This document shows, piece after piece, positions 28,916 to 37,155 of a stretch of 64,000 nt of DNA. This DNA is from Ricordea florida. Taxonomy: Eukaryota; Cnidaria; Anthozoa; Corallimorpharia; Ricordeidae. How positions within the stretch are numbered: position 1 is the first letter of the stretch; each line of letters starts with the position of its first letter. The stretch spans positions 32,026,218 to 32,090,217 of the forward strand of contig OX453275.1 in assembly GCA_949710005.1 (NCBI GenBank). The letters are read 5' to 3'. The position numbers were made by a program, and so were the translations under genes. Under the pieces are notes generated by a model. The model was not told the DNA's origin and did no database searches. It saw only the letters and a program-made list of their open reading frames with translations.

Positions 28916-29446
28916 TTAGTGTACAGTATCAACACCTTCAGTAGATTGCTTAGTTTCCTGATCAGTTGTGTTAGAATTTACTGAAAATTGTTGATTTTTG
29001 TTGAATTTAACGTGTTTAGCTACTTGAAATAATCCGCTAGCAAGTGCAGCCAATCTACCTGATTTTAATGCTAATAATCCAACAATGTTTGTTAGTTCAC
29101 GATTAACTAAATCATCATTCTTCAAATCCTTACAAAGAGCATCAATATCATCAACCGGAACTAAATATGAAATAATTTTAGAAATTAATTGAAGGGATGA
29201 ATCTACCACCCCGCCACTAATTTTCTTACCCATTACCGATTGATAACGATTAAAATATTTTTCTACATCTTTTCCCGATAATTTTTTTACATCACCCAGG
29301 CCCATATCAACCCCTAAATATTCCTTTGTTGTCCCAAGCACTGCGAGAATGGCTAGTGATTCTTGTTTGATTTCAAGATCCTCACTTTGATTAGTATCAT
29401 TTTTTACCTCAGTTTTTTCTTCAATGTAATCTTCAACGTTTGTCAT
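28916..29446 (-). CDS. 176-aa conserved helical protein downstream of the ATPase
   Basis: The preferred start is the ATG at 29446 (MTNVEDYIEE), which follows the ATPase stop by 5 bp. The matching relic at 3735-4175 also starts here (MSVIEEYMEP). An earlier in-frame ATG at 29482 would overlap the ATPase. The protein is helical: a TTKEYLGVDMGLGDVKKL block near residue 45, hydrophobic helices in the second half (IVGLLALKSGRLAALASGLFQVAKHV) and a polar tail. There is no known domain. Tight spacing suggests one transcript with the ATPase and a linked role, perhaps in packaging. Confidence 0.72.
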   Translation of the reverse strand: MTNVEDYIEEKTEVKNDTNQSEDLEIKQESLAILAVLGTTKEYLGVDMGLGDVKKLSGKDVEKYFNRYQSVMGKKISGGVVDSSLQLISKIISYLVPVDDIDALCKDLKNDDLVNRELTNIVGLLALKSGRLAALASGLFQVAKHVKFNKNQQFSVNSNTTDQETKQSTEGVDTVH

Positions 29447-29451
29447 CTTTG

Positions 29452-30078
29452 TTAAATCACTTCGGGAATCTCTAAATAGCAATTAAATGGGTAACGCAAA
29501 CTCAAACAAAGCCTAGAATATTTTTCTGTTTTAAGGAGATGCATAAACTTTTTACCCAATTCATAATCCAAATCACCCCCATAATCTTCAAAAAACATTT
29601 TCATACCTTTCTGCGATGGATTATGGAAAGTAACAACGCAGGCTACATTTTCCCGAAATGGTTTTGCTATCGATGTTAATTGTTGAGTGAGTACCCACAC
29701 CGATAAACCATGATGCCTTCCGGAGAATGCCAAATCTATAAACTTGTTTGATCTTTTCTTAAGATCGGTGGATACAGCGCAATCATCTAAAATTATTAGA
29801 GTATTTGTGCCAGAGAACAAAGTTTGACAATCAGTTAACAATTCATTAATCTCATCTACATTACTTGCATCGGGTGATAATACAAAGAATCTCTTGTCCC
29901 CGCGAGCAAAATTATGATATGTTTTGTTTTTGGCAAAAGTTGGGCAAATTAAAACAATGAATTCAAACAATTTTCGAAATGGGCCTCGAAGCTGTTCAAT
30001 TAAGTACTTTGTTTTTCCGCAATTTGTTGGCCCGGTTATGATACAATGAAAAGGAATTTTATCTTGTAATTCTTCCAT
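29452..30078 (-). CDS. ATP: packaging ATPase (FtsK/HerA-type, A32-like)
   Basis: 208 residues from ATG at 30078. Walker A is GPTNCGKT at residues 16-23 and Walker B is LIILDD with acidic residues at 98-99. A QLTSIAKPFRENVACVV block further on is usual for the A32-type genome-packaging ATPases of Polintons and nucleocytoplasmic large DNA viruses. It should drive DNA translocation into the capsid. It lies between the capsid gene (15-bp gap) and the 176-aa gene, all on the minus strand. A broken homologue is at 4183-5126. Confidence 0.88.
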   Translation of the reverse strand: MEELQDKIPFHCIITGPTNCGKTKYLIEQLRGPFRKLFEFIVLICPTFAKNKTYHNFARGDKRFFVLSPDASNVDEINELLTDCQTLFSGTNTLIILDDCAVSTDLKKRSNKFIDLAFSGRHHGLSVWVLTQQLTSIAKPFRENVACVVTFHNPSQKGMKMFFEDYGGDLDYELGKKFMHLLKTEKYSRLCLSLRYPFNCYLEIPEVI

Positions 30079-30093
30079 GATTCTTCTCTTTGA

Positions 30094-31329
30094 TCAGTAC
30101 ATGATTGATCTTAAGTTTGAATTCATAACCTCCATTAATGCATCAGCAACCACAAACATGTAACAAGTCATAATTCCAGATCCACCAAGTTTTCTTTTAA
30201 TTTCTATTTTTACACCATCTTGTGCGTTGTTTAAGGCTAGACCTCCCCCATGAATGCTATTATCTGGGTGTGTTCTCAAATCGATCCACAAAGCAAACTT
30301 ATTACCATAAAAATCCTTTTCCTTTACCGACCAACGAGAAGAATCGCTGGAACGTTTCTTTATCGACTCCCAAAGATCAGACGGTGTCATTCCCTTTGAG
30401 TAAAAACGATTTGGGACGCCATTAACATCAATATTTATTGAGGTGATGCCTGGATTGAAAAAATGTTCAGATTTACGTTCCCCCGAAGTGGTAGGTAATT
30501 TAAACAAGCATAATATGCCTGTAATTGACCTTCTCGGAAGATTAATGTGCTGATTTATAACACTATCAGTGGGTCTGGATATTGTGAAAGTTTTGTGTAA
30601 AGTGACATTTTCATAAAAGAATCCCTTACCAACCTGATAAGCTGCTTGTGCCTCTCGAGCCAAATATTCGCTTGAGATACAAGAATATTCCAACTCAAGG
30701 TTTGTGATTTTGTAAGTTGGAGTCTTTGTTGTATCAGAATAAACAACAATATCATGAACAGAAGCTAGCGTAATTTCAAAGATTAGTTGATGATCTAATG
30801 CTTTTGGATAGAAAACTCCATGATCGTTGAGGATAGGATGATTTAGTGGGATATGATACTTGGTGTTGTGTACTACTGCAAGAGCTACTTCCTTTGCATT
30901 TGTGTCTACCTTATCACCCGCATTTGTTCTTAGCTTCCTCATATTTTCAGAAGAAATACCTTGCCTTAATCTATCCTCCCGTTCTTCATCTGATAAGAAT
31001 AAGTCGTGGTAAGTTTGAAATAGATCGTATCTTTGTGTATCCTGTAGTGTTTCACCTCCAAAAAGAACCTTGAGTCTGGATACAAGGTTACTACCTACAT
31101 TATTCACGAGGGTATTATTTTCATGCCCCTCAACATTCAGGTCAAATACCAGATAAACGCTTCCTGGTACAATCACTAAATTTTCAGAAAGTTTTGGGAT
31201 ATTAATGTAAAGCGTTTCTCCAGGATTGGCTGATGATGGATTTAGTGTAATTCGGTTCAGCGTTGATTCAGCTTTCAAACCCAGTGGTACTCTCGGAATT
31301 CTGTTTGGGTTAATTTTTTCAGACGTCAT
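30094..31329 (-). CDS. MCP: major capsid protein (double jelly roll)
   Basis: 411 residues from ATG at 31329. It is beta-rich with no signal peptide or membrane span. The sequence has the typical features of Polinton capsid proteins: an N-terminal LNRITLNPSS..PGETLYINIP region, LRQGISSENMRKLRT in the first half, HIPLNHPILNDHGVF before the second roll and a C-terminal CYMFVVADALMEV strand. A broken relative lies at 52420-53814, which confirms conservation. It should build the icosahedral shell as trimers. Its upstream region repeats a block of about 35 bp also found before the 63-aa gene. Confidence 0.87.
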   Translation of the reverse strand: MTSEKINPNRIPRVPLGLKAESTLNRITLNPSSANPGETLYINIPKLSENLVIVPGSVYLVFDLNVEGHENNTLVNNVGSNLVSRLKVLFGGETLQDTQRYDLFQTYHDLFLSDEEREDRLRQGISSENMRKLRTNAGDKVDTNAKEVALAVVHNTKYHIPLNHPILNDHGVFYPKALDHQLIFEITLASVHDIVVYSDTTKTPTYKITNLELEYSCISSEYLAREAQAAYQVGKGFFYENVTLHKTFTISRPTDSVINQHINLPRRSITGILCLFKLPTTSGERKSEHFFNPGITSINIDVNGVPNRFYSKGMTPSDLWESIKKRSSDSSRWSVKEKDFYGNKFALWIDLRTHPDNSIHGGGLALNNAQDGVKIEIKRKLGGSGIMTCYMFVVADALMEVMNSNLRSIMY

Positions 31330-31366
31330 TGTAATTTATAAGATACTTTGGTTAATCTTTAAACCC
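31330..31366 (-). promoter_or_regulatory. capsid promoter-like block, copy 1 of a 35-bp duplication
   Basis: The minus strand reads GGTTTAAAGATTAACC, then AAAGTATCTTATAAATTA, then the ATG. Nearly the same block precedes the small gene at 31359-31550. Confidence 0.6.
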
Positions 31367-31550
31367 CCTTTGCACCATTATTCTCCAATTTTCCAATGTG
31401 TTTTAGTAAACCTTCTCTCGCCTCAGGAATTAAAACCATAATGTTAAAAATTTCATCACCATCTTCCATAAATAGAATTTTTTTCCTGATAATTTTTTTC
31501 ATAAGATTAATTTGATATTCGGTAAATTTTGTTTTTTCTTCCTCCACCAT
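31359..31550 (-). CDS. 63-aa small protein upstream of the capsid gene
   Basis: ATG at 31550, stop at 31359. It is charged and helical (KIIRKKILFMEDGDEIFNIMVLIPEAREGLLKHIGKL) with no membrane segment. Support for a real gene comes from its upstream sequence: AAAGTATCTTATAAATTA directly precedes the ATG, as it does for the capsid gene. Its 3' end overlaps the capsid promoter block. Function unknown. Confidence 0.55.
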   Translation of the reverse strand: MVEEEKTKFTEYQINLMKKIIRKKILFMEDGDEIFNIMVLIPEAREGLLKHIGKLENNGAKGV

Positions 31551-31588
31551 TTTTAATTTATAAGATACTTTTGCTAATTTTTAAAATG
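31551..31588. promoter_or_regulatory. promoter-like block, copy 2, between divergent small gene and integrase
   Basis: ATTTATAAGATACTTTTGCTAATTTTTAAAA matches 31333-31363 (ATTTATAAGATACTTTGGTTAATCTTTAAAC). Here it lies between the start codons of the 63-aa gene (minus) and the integrase (plus), so it may serve both. Confidence 0.6.
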
Positions 31589-32578
31589 AGTAACGAAACC
31601 CTACTTTCAAAAATTTATTATTCGACTAAAGGATATTGGAAAGGATATTCTGCAATTACTAAATTGGCTGATAAAGCGAAAGTAAGTGAAAGTGAAGCAA
31701 AACAATGGTTGGAGAAACAAGCAATTTGGCAAATCTATCTTCCAGCTCCAAAGTATATTCCTAGGCCGCACTGGACTGTGGATAAACCGAATCAGATTCA
31801 TCAAGCAGATTTATTATTTTTACCGCATGATAGAGTTGGAAGAAAAACCTATAAATACGCGTTAGTTGTGGTTGATGTGGCTTCTAGATACAAAGATGCG
31901 GAACCATTAACTACAAAAGAAAGCCTAGAGATATCAAATGCTTTTAGAAAAATTTATTCCAGGAAAATGAAATACCCCAAAACATTAATGGTTGATCCTG
32001 GGAAAGAATTTATGGGCGAAGTTGGTAAACTCATGAATTACCATAATGTGAAAATACAGAGAAGTGAAGCTGGAAATCACAGAGCCCAAGCGTTTGTGGA
32101 AAGAGCAAATAGAACATTAGGCGAGCGATTATTTAGTCATCAATATGCGCAAGAAATGATCAGTGATGGCCGATCACGCGTGTGGGTGAAAAGATTACCA
32201 GATATTTTGAAAACTTTGAATAATACACCAACGAGAATAACCGGTAAAGAGCCCAATGAGGCTATAAAACTGAAAGAGGTTGATATTGAACCCAAAATAT
32301 ACCGGCGAGTTGTTGGACTTGATGAGGCTAGATTGCCGCCTAGTGTTAAAGTTCGGTATTTATTAGCCCCTGGTGAGCTTGAAGGGGGAGAACAAAGGCG
32401 TGCTACTGATCCTATTTGGAGTATCAAAGTTTATTACATTACTCGTAGCGTCGTTTCGTCAAATCAGCCAATTTTATATTATTTATTGGATGGCCCCAGA
32501 CGGGGATTTGTTAGGGAAGAATTACAGGTTGTGCCTTATAATACAGAACTCCCGCCAGATTCTGTGTTGCAACGATAA
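31586..32578 (+). CDS. INT: retroviral-type integrase (rve domain)
   Basis: 330 residues from ATG at 31586, directly after the shared promoter block. The catalytic triad is visible: D75 in QADLLFL, D137 in VDPGKEF and E172 in FVERANRTL, with 34 residues between the last two, close to the D,D(35)E rule. An N-terminal helical region precedes it, and the C-terminus (about 275-320, PIWSIKVYYITRSV...LREELQVVP-like) resembles a chromo/SH3-like DNA- or chromatin-binding tail. It should insert the element with a 5-6 bp stagger, as seen at its ends. Its 3' end overlaps that of the polymerase gene by 43 bp on opposite strands. Confidence 0.92.
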   Translation: MSNETLLSKIYYSTKGYWKGYSAITKLADKAKVSESEAKQWLEKQAIWQIYLPAPKYIPRPHWTVDKPNQIHQADLLFLPHDRVGRKTYKYALVVVDVASRYKDAEPLTTKESLEISNAFRKIYSRKMKYPKTLMVDPGKEFMGEVGKLMNYHNVKIQRSEAGNHRAQAFVERANRTLGERLFSHQYAQEMISDGRSRVWVKRLPDILKTLNNTPTRITGKEPNEAIKLKEVDIEPKIYRRVVGLDEARLPPSVKVRYLLAPGELEGGEQRRATDPIWSIKVYYITRSVVSSNQPILYYLLDGPRRGFVREELQVVPYNTELPPDSVLQR

Positions 32579-35500
32579 TGCCCGTAGGCAAAAGTATTAA
32601 TTCCGTCTTCACAAATTATTCTTTTATCATCACCGCAAGACAGCGAAACTTTGTTAACAGTTTCGGTGTAAACATCATGTAAACGACTTCTAAATACATT
32701 CATTTGCCTCATTTGGGGCTTTTTGCTAAAAAGACAATCCTTGTAATCATTAAAGCTTATGGTCTTTTTTACTACTGCCTTTTTCAGCCCCTTACATTTC
32801 TTTTCTTCTTCGCCTTCGTCCATCCTGTATGAGTAAAGCTTGGCCCTCAGGCCCACAAATTCCGCTATCGTTTTTCCCCCAGCCTCATCTTTGAACATAT
32901 TTACGACTTTTTTGTTTACTCCTGTCTCAATACCCGATGGATGATTTTTAGGGAAATTTGAAGTATCAAACATTTCTCTCACATCTGGCGCAATATCCTT
33001 GTAGAAATCTTCCGTTTCTACTAAATACACCAGACTGTCCGTATCTGTAAAAAGTAATTTTGCCATTTCGCCGTATTTCGGTTTGATGTAATTGTAATGA
33101 AAGTTGAACATTATGGTTTTACTTAAATCCAGAATGCACATGCCCAAGTAAACGGGTTTATTGAATACCAACTTTGTTTTCTTCATGTGAATGGCTACAA
33201 GATTTTCACAAAAGATTGTGCGATGTTGGTAGTTAGGTTTTGATATTAATTTTTTCGCGTCTTTTTGATTTGTAACTAATTTAATGTCAACCCTATTTCT
33301 AATGTTTTCCATTGTTTTGCCAAACACAGAATTGTTCATTAACTTGAAGAAATCTTTCTCAAAATCGTTATTTCCTTTAGCTCTGAGGGCAGTATTCAAG
33401 TCAATGTAAGGTTTTAACCAAGCTGACTCTGCGAATGTGATTCCTCTATGAATTTTTGTAACTTTTAATCCCAATGATTGGTAAAGCTTTAGTGTTTCGC
33501 GATGGGCAACATACTTTACCTTATTGTTTAGGTTTGGGATTAATTTCTCCACTTTATTAACTACAAGCCTCTCTGGGGCAAGAGGATAATCATTGTGCAA
33601 ATCATGAAGGTGAGTTGGGTATTCTAAATCAACCTCTAGTATACAAGGGGTATTTTCCCAATTTTCGTATTCTTGATCAGACATCCATCTAAAGCCATGG
33701 GTGGGCAAAGGTCTACTCATTCCCCCGCCATACAAATTATTAGCGTCCAGATATTGAATAAACATTTTAGGCAGATTGGGATCATAATTGCTCATGTATG
33801 GGTTGTTTGCTTTCCCATATCTGGTAGAGATCATAGAGACGCCTCCCCGGATACCTTTCTCAATCATAAGAAGCATATCGATGTCGGTTAGTAACTCCAA
33901 ATTCACTTTTGTGTACTTTAACGCGGCGTCCCAAGCTAACCCCGGTGCTGTGTAATAGTGGGCGGGATCCAAGCCATAATTGGTTTGACAAACATCTCTA
34001 AAGTTCTCAAATACATCCGCTAAAAGTAACACATCCGTCTTGAGATACAAATCGTGGTATTCTCTCATTGTTTTCATTTTGAAGGTTTTCCATACATTTT
34101 GCGCGTGCTGGTAATCACCTTCTTTTATTTCTTCGTCGTTGAGTTTAGAGTAAAATTCTTCCTTTGGTGGAAGTCGGGTTTCATTTAGCTTTACAAATTT
34201 GTCAAACCATTCATAAGGAAATACGCCCTTTCTCAACAACAGCTTTAATTGCTCACCTTCATAGTAACTCGTTAAGTTTTTGAAAGATTCTTTTGGGAGA
34301 TTAGTTACTAATTTGTCAAGACTGGTTGGCATAAATTTAAATGAATCTAAGAATCTAATTTCTCGCTTAACCTCAACCAGCTTACCTTTTTCATTTGTAA
34401 ATGTATTAACCACAATCTGTTTTGTGAAAGAAATGTACTTTTCCTCGTTATTTGGGATACAATTTACTTTACCTTCTGTTGCGCCGAGATTTTTGACAAA
34501 AAGATGGGCGTCATACCCAGATAGATTGTGAAATATTACCGGAAAAAACTTTGGAACTTTGAATTTTAAGTTACATTCCCTATGGGCTGCTCCTCTGTAC
34601 TTTCCTGTAAGGTGGCAGTGATCTATTACCTTATCTTTTCCTAATTCATCTTCACAAATGTGGCAATGCATTGCCAAATTATGGTTTGTTCTATCTTCTT
34701 CAGTCATTCTAACTTTCTTTTTGAATCTTGTGTTCTTGTAAATTGCCCTAATGTCCGACTCTAAATTATTTACAAATATTTGGGCAACGTCTTCGCTTGG
34801 TGATTTGGCTGTGTATTCCCTAATAACAGTTTCATAATTTTCATCAAAAAATTTAATAATATAGCAGAATCCCGATGGCGTATGCTTTTGGTATTGTTTG
34901 GTAAAGCTTTTGTGAAGGTCGGGTGAGCATGTATCTATTTTCTCTGTAAAACTCTCGAAATCAGCGTACACAACAAAGGGTACTCGCATTTTTCTGTTGT
35001 AATTGATGAAATTAATGTACTTGGGATTTCCATCTTTATCCTTTGGCATTTCAATCTTAACTTCTTTATTTTTAGCACAATATTCCAGATGTTTTTCCAA
35101 TGATTTTTCTTTTTGGAATGGGTTGAGGCACCTGGGGCAAAAGTACATCTTGGATTTATGTTTGCTAACTGTTGAAGCCAACAATCCACTCATATTCTTT
35201 ATCCAGCAGTAGTGATTATTTTCACCTTCTGATATTAAAAGTAGATCGATTTGGCAACCTTTTTCTTTTTTACTTATTCTTAGGGGGTATACACCATCTT
35301 TATCATATCCGTATACATTAATCGTGTAATAGGGGTTTTGCTTTTCAAACTTGCCAATATCTTTCAATTTAACGGGGAACTTCATTCCTGCCCAGTTAAA
35401 CTTTTCAGAGTTCTCCCTCATTTGTTTATTTAATCTTTGTGGATCTTTCTCTTTTGGAAAAGCGGCGGAAGTTATTGCCCACTTGAAACATTCATGATCA

Positions 35501-36474
35501 TTCTCATTTTTTACGTTTATGATTGCTTTCTTTGATTCCAATACCCGCGGCAATGGAATGTAAGAACTCCCAGAAATAGGTTCATAAGGATCGATGAAAA
35601 TATCAAAATATTCCACTTGATCGAATACCCATCCAGAACCTAAATTTTGAAAATCTTCAACCTGTACAAGTAAGTGATTTGTCATTGTATCGTATAATTC
35701 AGAAAAATCAGTTGCTTCTGTTATTATTTCTACATTTTTTGAATGAAAGTAGCCTAAAATATAAATAAAAAGACGTAAAAAATCATGTTTATCAGAATTT
35801 ATTTGTTTAAATTTACAGGTAAAAATGAACTTAATTTTGATGGGCTTCTTTTGCTTATCAACTAGATCTAAAACTTTTGGTTTGATTTTATTGATAAATG
35901 CATTTGGGCCATACCCTTTTTTCCCATCTATCCTATGAGTTTTCAGATAACCCCGCAATGCTGTTTGTTGTTCTTCTATATTAAATTGTTCGCCCAATTC
36001 ATCTCTCACACTATCAGATATATTCACATTTTCTCTAGATCTGGGTTTTGTTTGTTTGTTATTGGTAATTTTTATGATGTTTTCGTTGGTTAAATCTTCA
36101 AGCTTTTTAGAAAACTCGTCTTTATCCATAACCTTAAATGAATAATTCCCCCAATTAAAAGTTTGTTTTGATCGTTTTTGTGGTTTTATAAAAGTTGGTG
36201 CTAATTGCCTTTTTCTAATATTTTTTCTTGGTTTTGACGGAGGAGACCCGGGAGGCGTGGCCGGCGGCGTTCTTAACGGAGGCGAACCAGGCGGTGTTCC
36301 CAACATTAGCGGACCTTCATTAAGTCTCCGCCTGTAATTTTCCAAATCCTCAAGTGTGTTTATGCCCCTTTCGCGCAATGCCGCTATTTTCTCCGCTTTT
36401 CGCATACCAGTTCTCCCCCGTATACGTAATTCCCTCAAAATTTCTTTTAATTCAACGTCTTTTAATTGTTCCAT
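32536..36474 (-). CDS. PolB: protein-primed family B DNA polymerase
   Basis: 1,312 residues from ATG at 36474. The frame is open to 36849, but the extra 125 codons are terminal-repeat sequence, and an upstream motif GGTTTAAAAG sits 25 nt before 36474. Order: SAP-like helix and TPPGSPP repeats (1-85); a CFKWAI region (about 329); C2H2-like finger (CPRCL...H...C, about 446-466); Exo I YADFES (503-508); an endonuclease-VII-like zinc cluster (CHICEDEL...DHCH...HRECN, 604-635); Exo II (NLSGYDAH, 650-657); Exo III (YLKTDVLLLADV, 810-821); motif A DANNLYG (910-916); motif B KLMNNSVFGKT (1044-1054); motif C DTDS (1144-1147); and a C-terminal DGINTFAYGHY signature. All catalytic motifs are intact. It should replicate the element from its protein-capped ends with proofreading. 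Confidence 0.95.
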   Translation of the reverse strand: MEQLKDVELKEILRELRIRGRTGMRKAEKIAALRERGINTLEDLENYRRRLNEGPLMLGTPPGSPPLRTPPATPPGSPPSKPRKNIRKRQLAPTFIKPQKRSKQTFNWGNYSFKVMDKDEFSKKLEDLTNENIIKITNNKQTKPRSRENVNISDSVRDELGEQFNIEEQQTALRGYLKTHRIDGKKGYGPNAFINKIKPKVLDLVDKQKKPIKIKFIFTCKFKQINSDKHDFLRLFIYILGYFHSKNVEIITEATDFSELYDTMTNHLLVQVEDFQNLGSGWVFDQVEYFDIFIDPYEPISGSSYIPLPRVLESKKAIINVKNENDHECFKWAITSAAFPKEKDPQRLNKQMRENSEKFNWAGMKFPVKLKDIGKFEKQNPYYTINVYGYDKDGVYPLRISKKEKGCQIDLLLISEGENNHYCWIKNMSGLLASTVSKHKSKMYFCPRCLNPFQKEKSLEKHLEYCAKNKEVKIEMPKDKDGNPKYINFINYNRKMRVPFVVYADFESFTEKIDTCSPDLHKSFTKQYQKHTPSGFCYIIKFFDENYETVIREYTAKSPSEDVAQIFVNNLESDIRAIYKNTRFKKKVRMTEEDRTNHNLAMHCHICEDELGKDKVIDHCHLTGKYRGAAHRECNLKFKVPKFFPVIFHNLSGYDAHLFVKNLGATEGKVNCIPNNEEKYISFTKQIVVNTFTNEKGKLVEVKREIRFLDSFKFMPTSLDKLVTNLPKESFKNLTSYYEGEQLKLLLRKGVFPYEWFDKFVKLNETRLPPKEEFYSKLNDEEIKEGDYQHAQNVWKTFKMKTMREYHDLYLKTDVLLLADVFENFRDVCQTNYGLDPAHYYTAPGLAWDAALKYTKVNLELLTDIDMLLMIEKGIRGGVSMISTRYGKANNPYMSNYDPNLPKMFIQYLDANNLYGGGMSRPLPTHGFRWMSDQEYENWENTPCILEVDLEYPTHLHDLHNDYPLAPERLVVNKVEKLIPNLNNKVKYVAHRETLKLYQSLGLKVTKIHRGITFAESAWLKPYIDLNTALRAKGNNDFEKDFFKLMNNSVFGKTMENIRNRVDIKLVTNQKDAKKLISKPNYQHRTIFCENLVAIHMKKTKLVFNKPVYLGMCILDLSKTIMFNFHYNYIKPKYGEMAKLLFTDTDSLVYLVETEDFYKDIAPDVREMFDTSNFPKNHPSGIETGVNKKVVNMFKDEAGGKTIAEFVGLRAKLYSYRMDEGEEEKKCKGLKKAVVKKTISFNDYKDCLFSKKPQMRQMNVFRSRLHDVYTETVNKVSLSCGDDKRIICEDGINTFAYGHYRCNTESGGSSVL

Positions 36475-36499
36475 TTCGTATTGTATTCCACTGTTCTTT

Positions 36500-36509
36500 C
36501 TTTTAAACC
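36500..36509 (-). promoter_or_regulatory. GGTTTAAAAG motif upstream of the polymerase gene
   Basis: Lies 25 nt before the ATG at 36474, and by terminal-repeat symmetry also before the left gene (21705-21714). The related GATTTAAAAG precedes the Cys/His-repeat gene (22155-22164). Confidence 0.55.
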
Positions 36510-36609
36510 ATATTTTTTCAATTTTTTCGTCGCTTTCGTATCGGTTTCCCGAGGTATCCGCCCTCCGCTCGCTCCGCTCGCACCGCCTGTCAGCACGTCT
36601 TTTTTTAAA

Positions 36610-36641
36610 ATTTGGTTTTACTTTGCAAAGTAAAACCAAAT
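36610..36641. promoter_or_regulatory. perfect 32-bp palindrome in right TIR
   Basis: Identical to the palindrome at 21573-21604, placed about 135 bp upstream of the polymerase start codon. Confidence 0.8.
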
Positions 36642-36819
36642 CAAGACTTCCCGATACTTTCCTAAGACTTTCCGATACTTTCCTAAGACTTTCCGATACT
36701 TTCCTAAGACTTTCCGATACTTTCCTAAGACTTTCCCGATACTTTCTGGGGCTTTCCCGATACTTTCTGAGACTTTCCCGATACTTTCTGGGACTTTCCC
36801 AAAATCCAAATTCCACCCA

Positions 36820-37139
36820 GGATCGGCACTTGTCCGGCTTTAAAATCAAAAAATTGGTTTTTTCAAAAATTGCGCCAGCTCCCGGATCGACACTTGTCCG
36901 GCTTTAAAATCAAAAAATTGGTTTTTTCAAAAATTGCGCCAGCTCCCGGATCGACACTTGTCCGGCTTTAAAATCAAAAAATTGGTTTTTTCAAAAATTG
37001 CGCCAGCTCCCGGATCGACACTTGTCCGGCTTTAAAATCAAAAAATTGGTTTTTTCAAAAATTGCGCCAGCTCCCGGATCGACACTTGTCCGGCTTTAAA
37101 ATCAAAAAATTGGTTTTTTCAAAAATTGCGCCAGCTCCC
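36820..37139 (-). repeat. 64-bp tandem repeat, five copies (right end)
   Basis: The same 64-bp unit as at the left end, in five copies whose outer ends fall at 36883, 36947, 37011, 37075 and 37139. Confidence 0.95.
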
Positions 37140-37155
37140 GCTTTTTACATCTACT

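Larger units (their letters stand above)
21123..37155. mobile_element. intact Polinton/Maverick-type element (adintovirus-like), 16.0 kb
   Basis: The element starts AGTAGATG and ends CATCTACT, the AG...CT ends usual for Polintons. It is flanked by TAGCC (21118-21122 and 37156-37160), or TTAGCC if the shared T is counted. Terminal inverted repeats of 854 bp (left) and 918 bp (right) differ by one extra 64-bp unit and about one substitution. It encodes family B polymerase, a retroviral-type integrase, packaging ATPase, double-jelly-roll capsid protein, a probable penton, an ssDNA-binding-like protein, a Cys-rich repeat protein and six small proteins. No gene shows an internal stop. I did not find the adenovirus-type protease often carried by such elements. 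Near-identical ends and open genes indicate a recent insertion. Confidence 0.95.
36238..37155 (-). repeat. right terminal inverted repeat of the Polinton
   Basis: Reverse complement of 21123-21976, with five instead of four 64-bp units. It contains the real 5' end of the DNA polymerase gene, its upstream motif and the same 32-bp palindrome (36610-36641). One clear substitution, next to the inner boundary, is visible between the two copies. Confidence 0.93.

Noticed and set aside
36475-36849. N-terminal extension of the DNA polymerase (125 codons upstream of the chosen ATG)
   Set aside because: It is encoded by the 64-bp and 21-bp terminal repeats and the palindrome. The frame stays open mainly because the 21-bp unit is a multiple of three. 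A promoter-like motif lies just before the chosen start, and the same extension appears at the other end.
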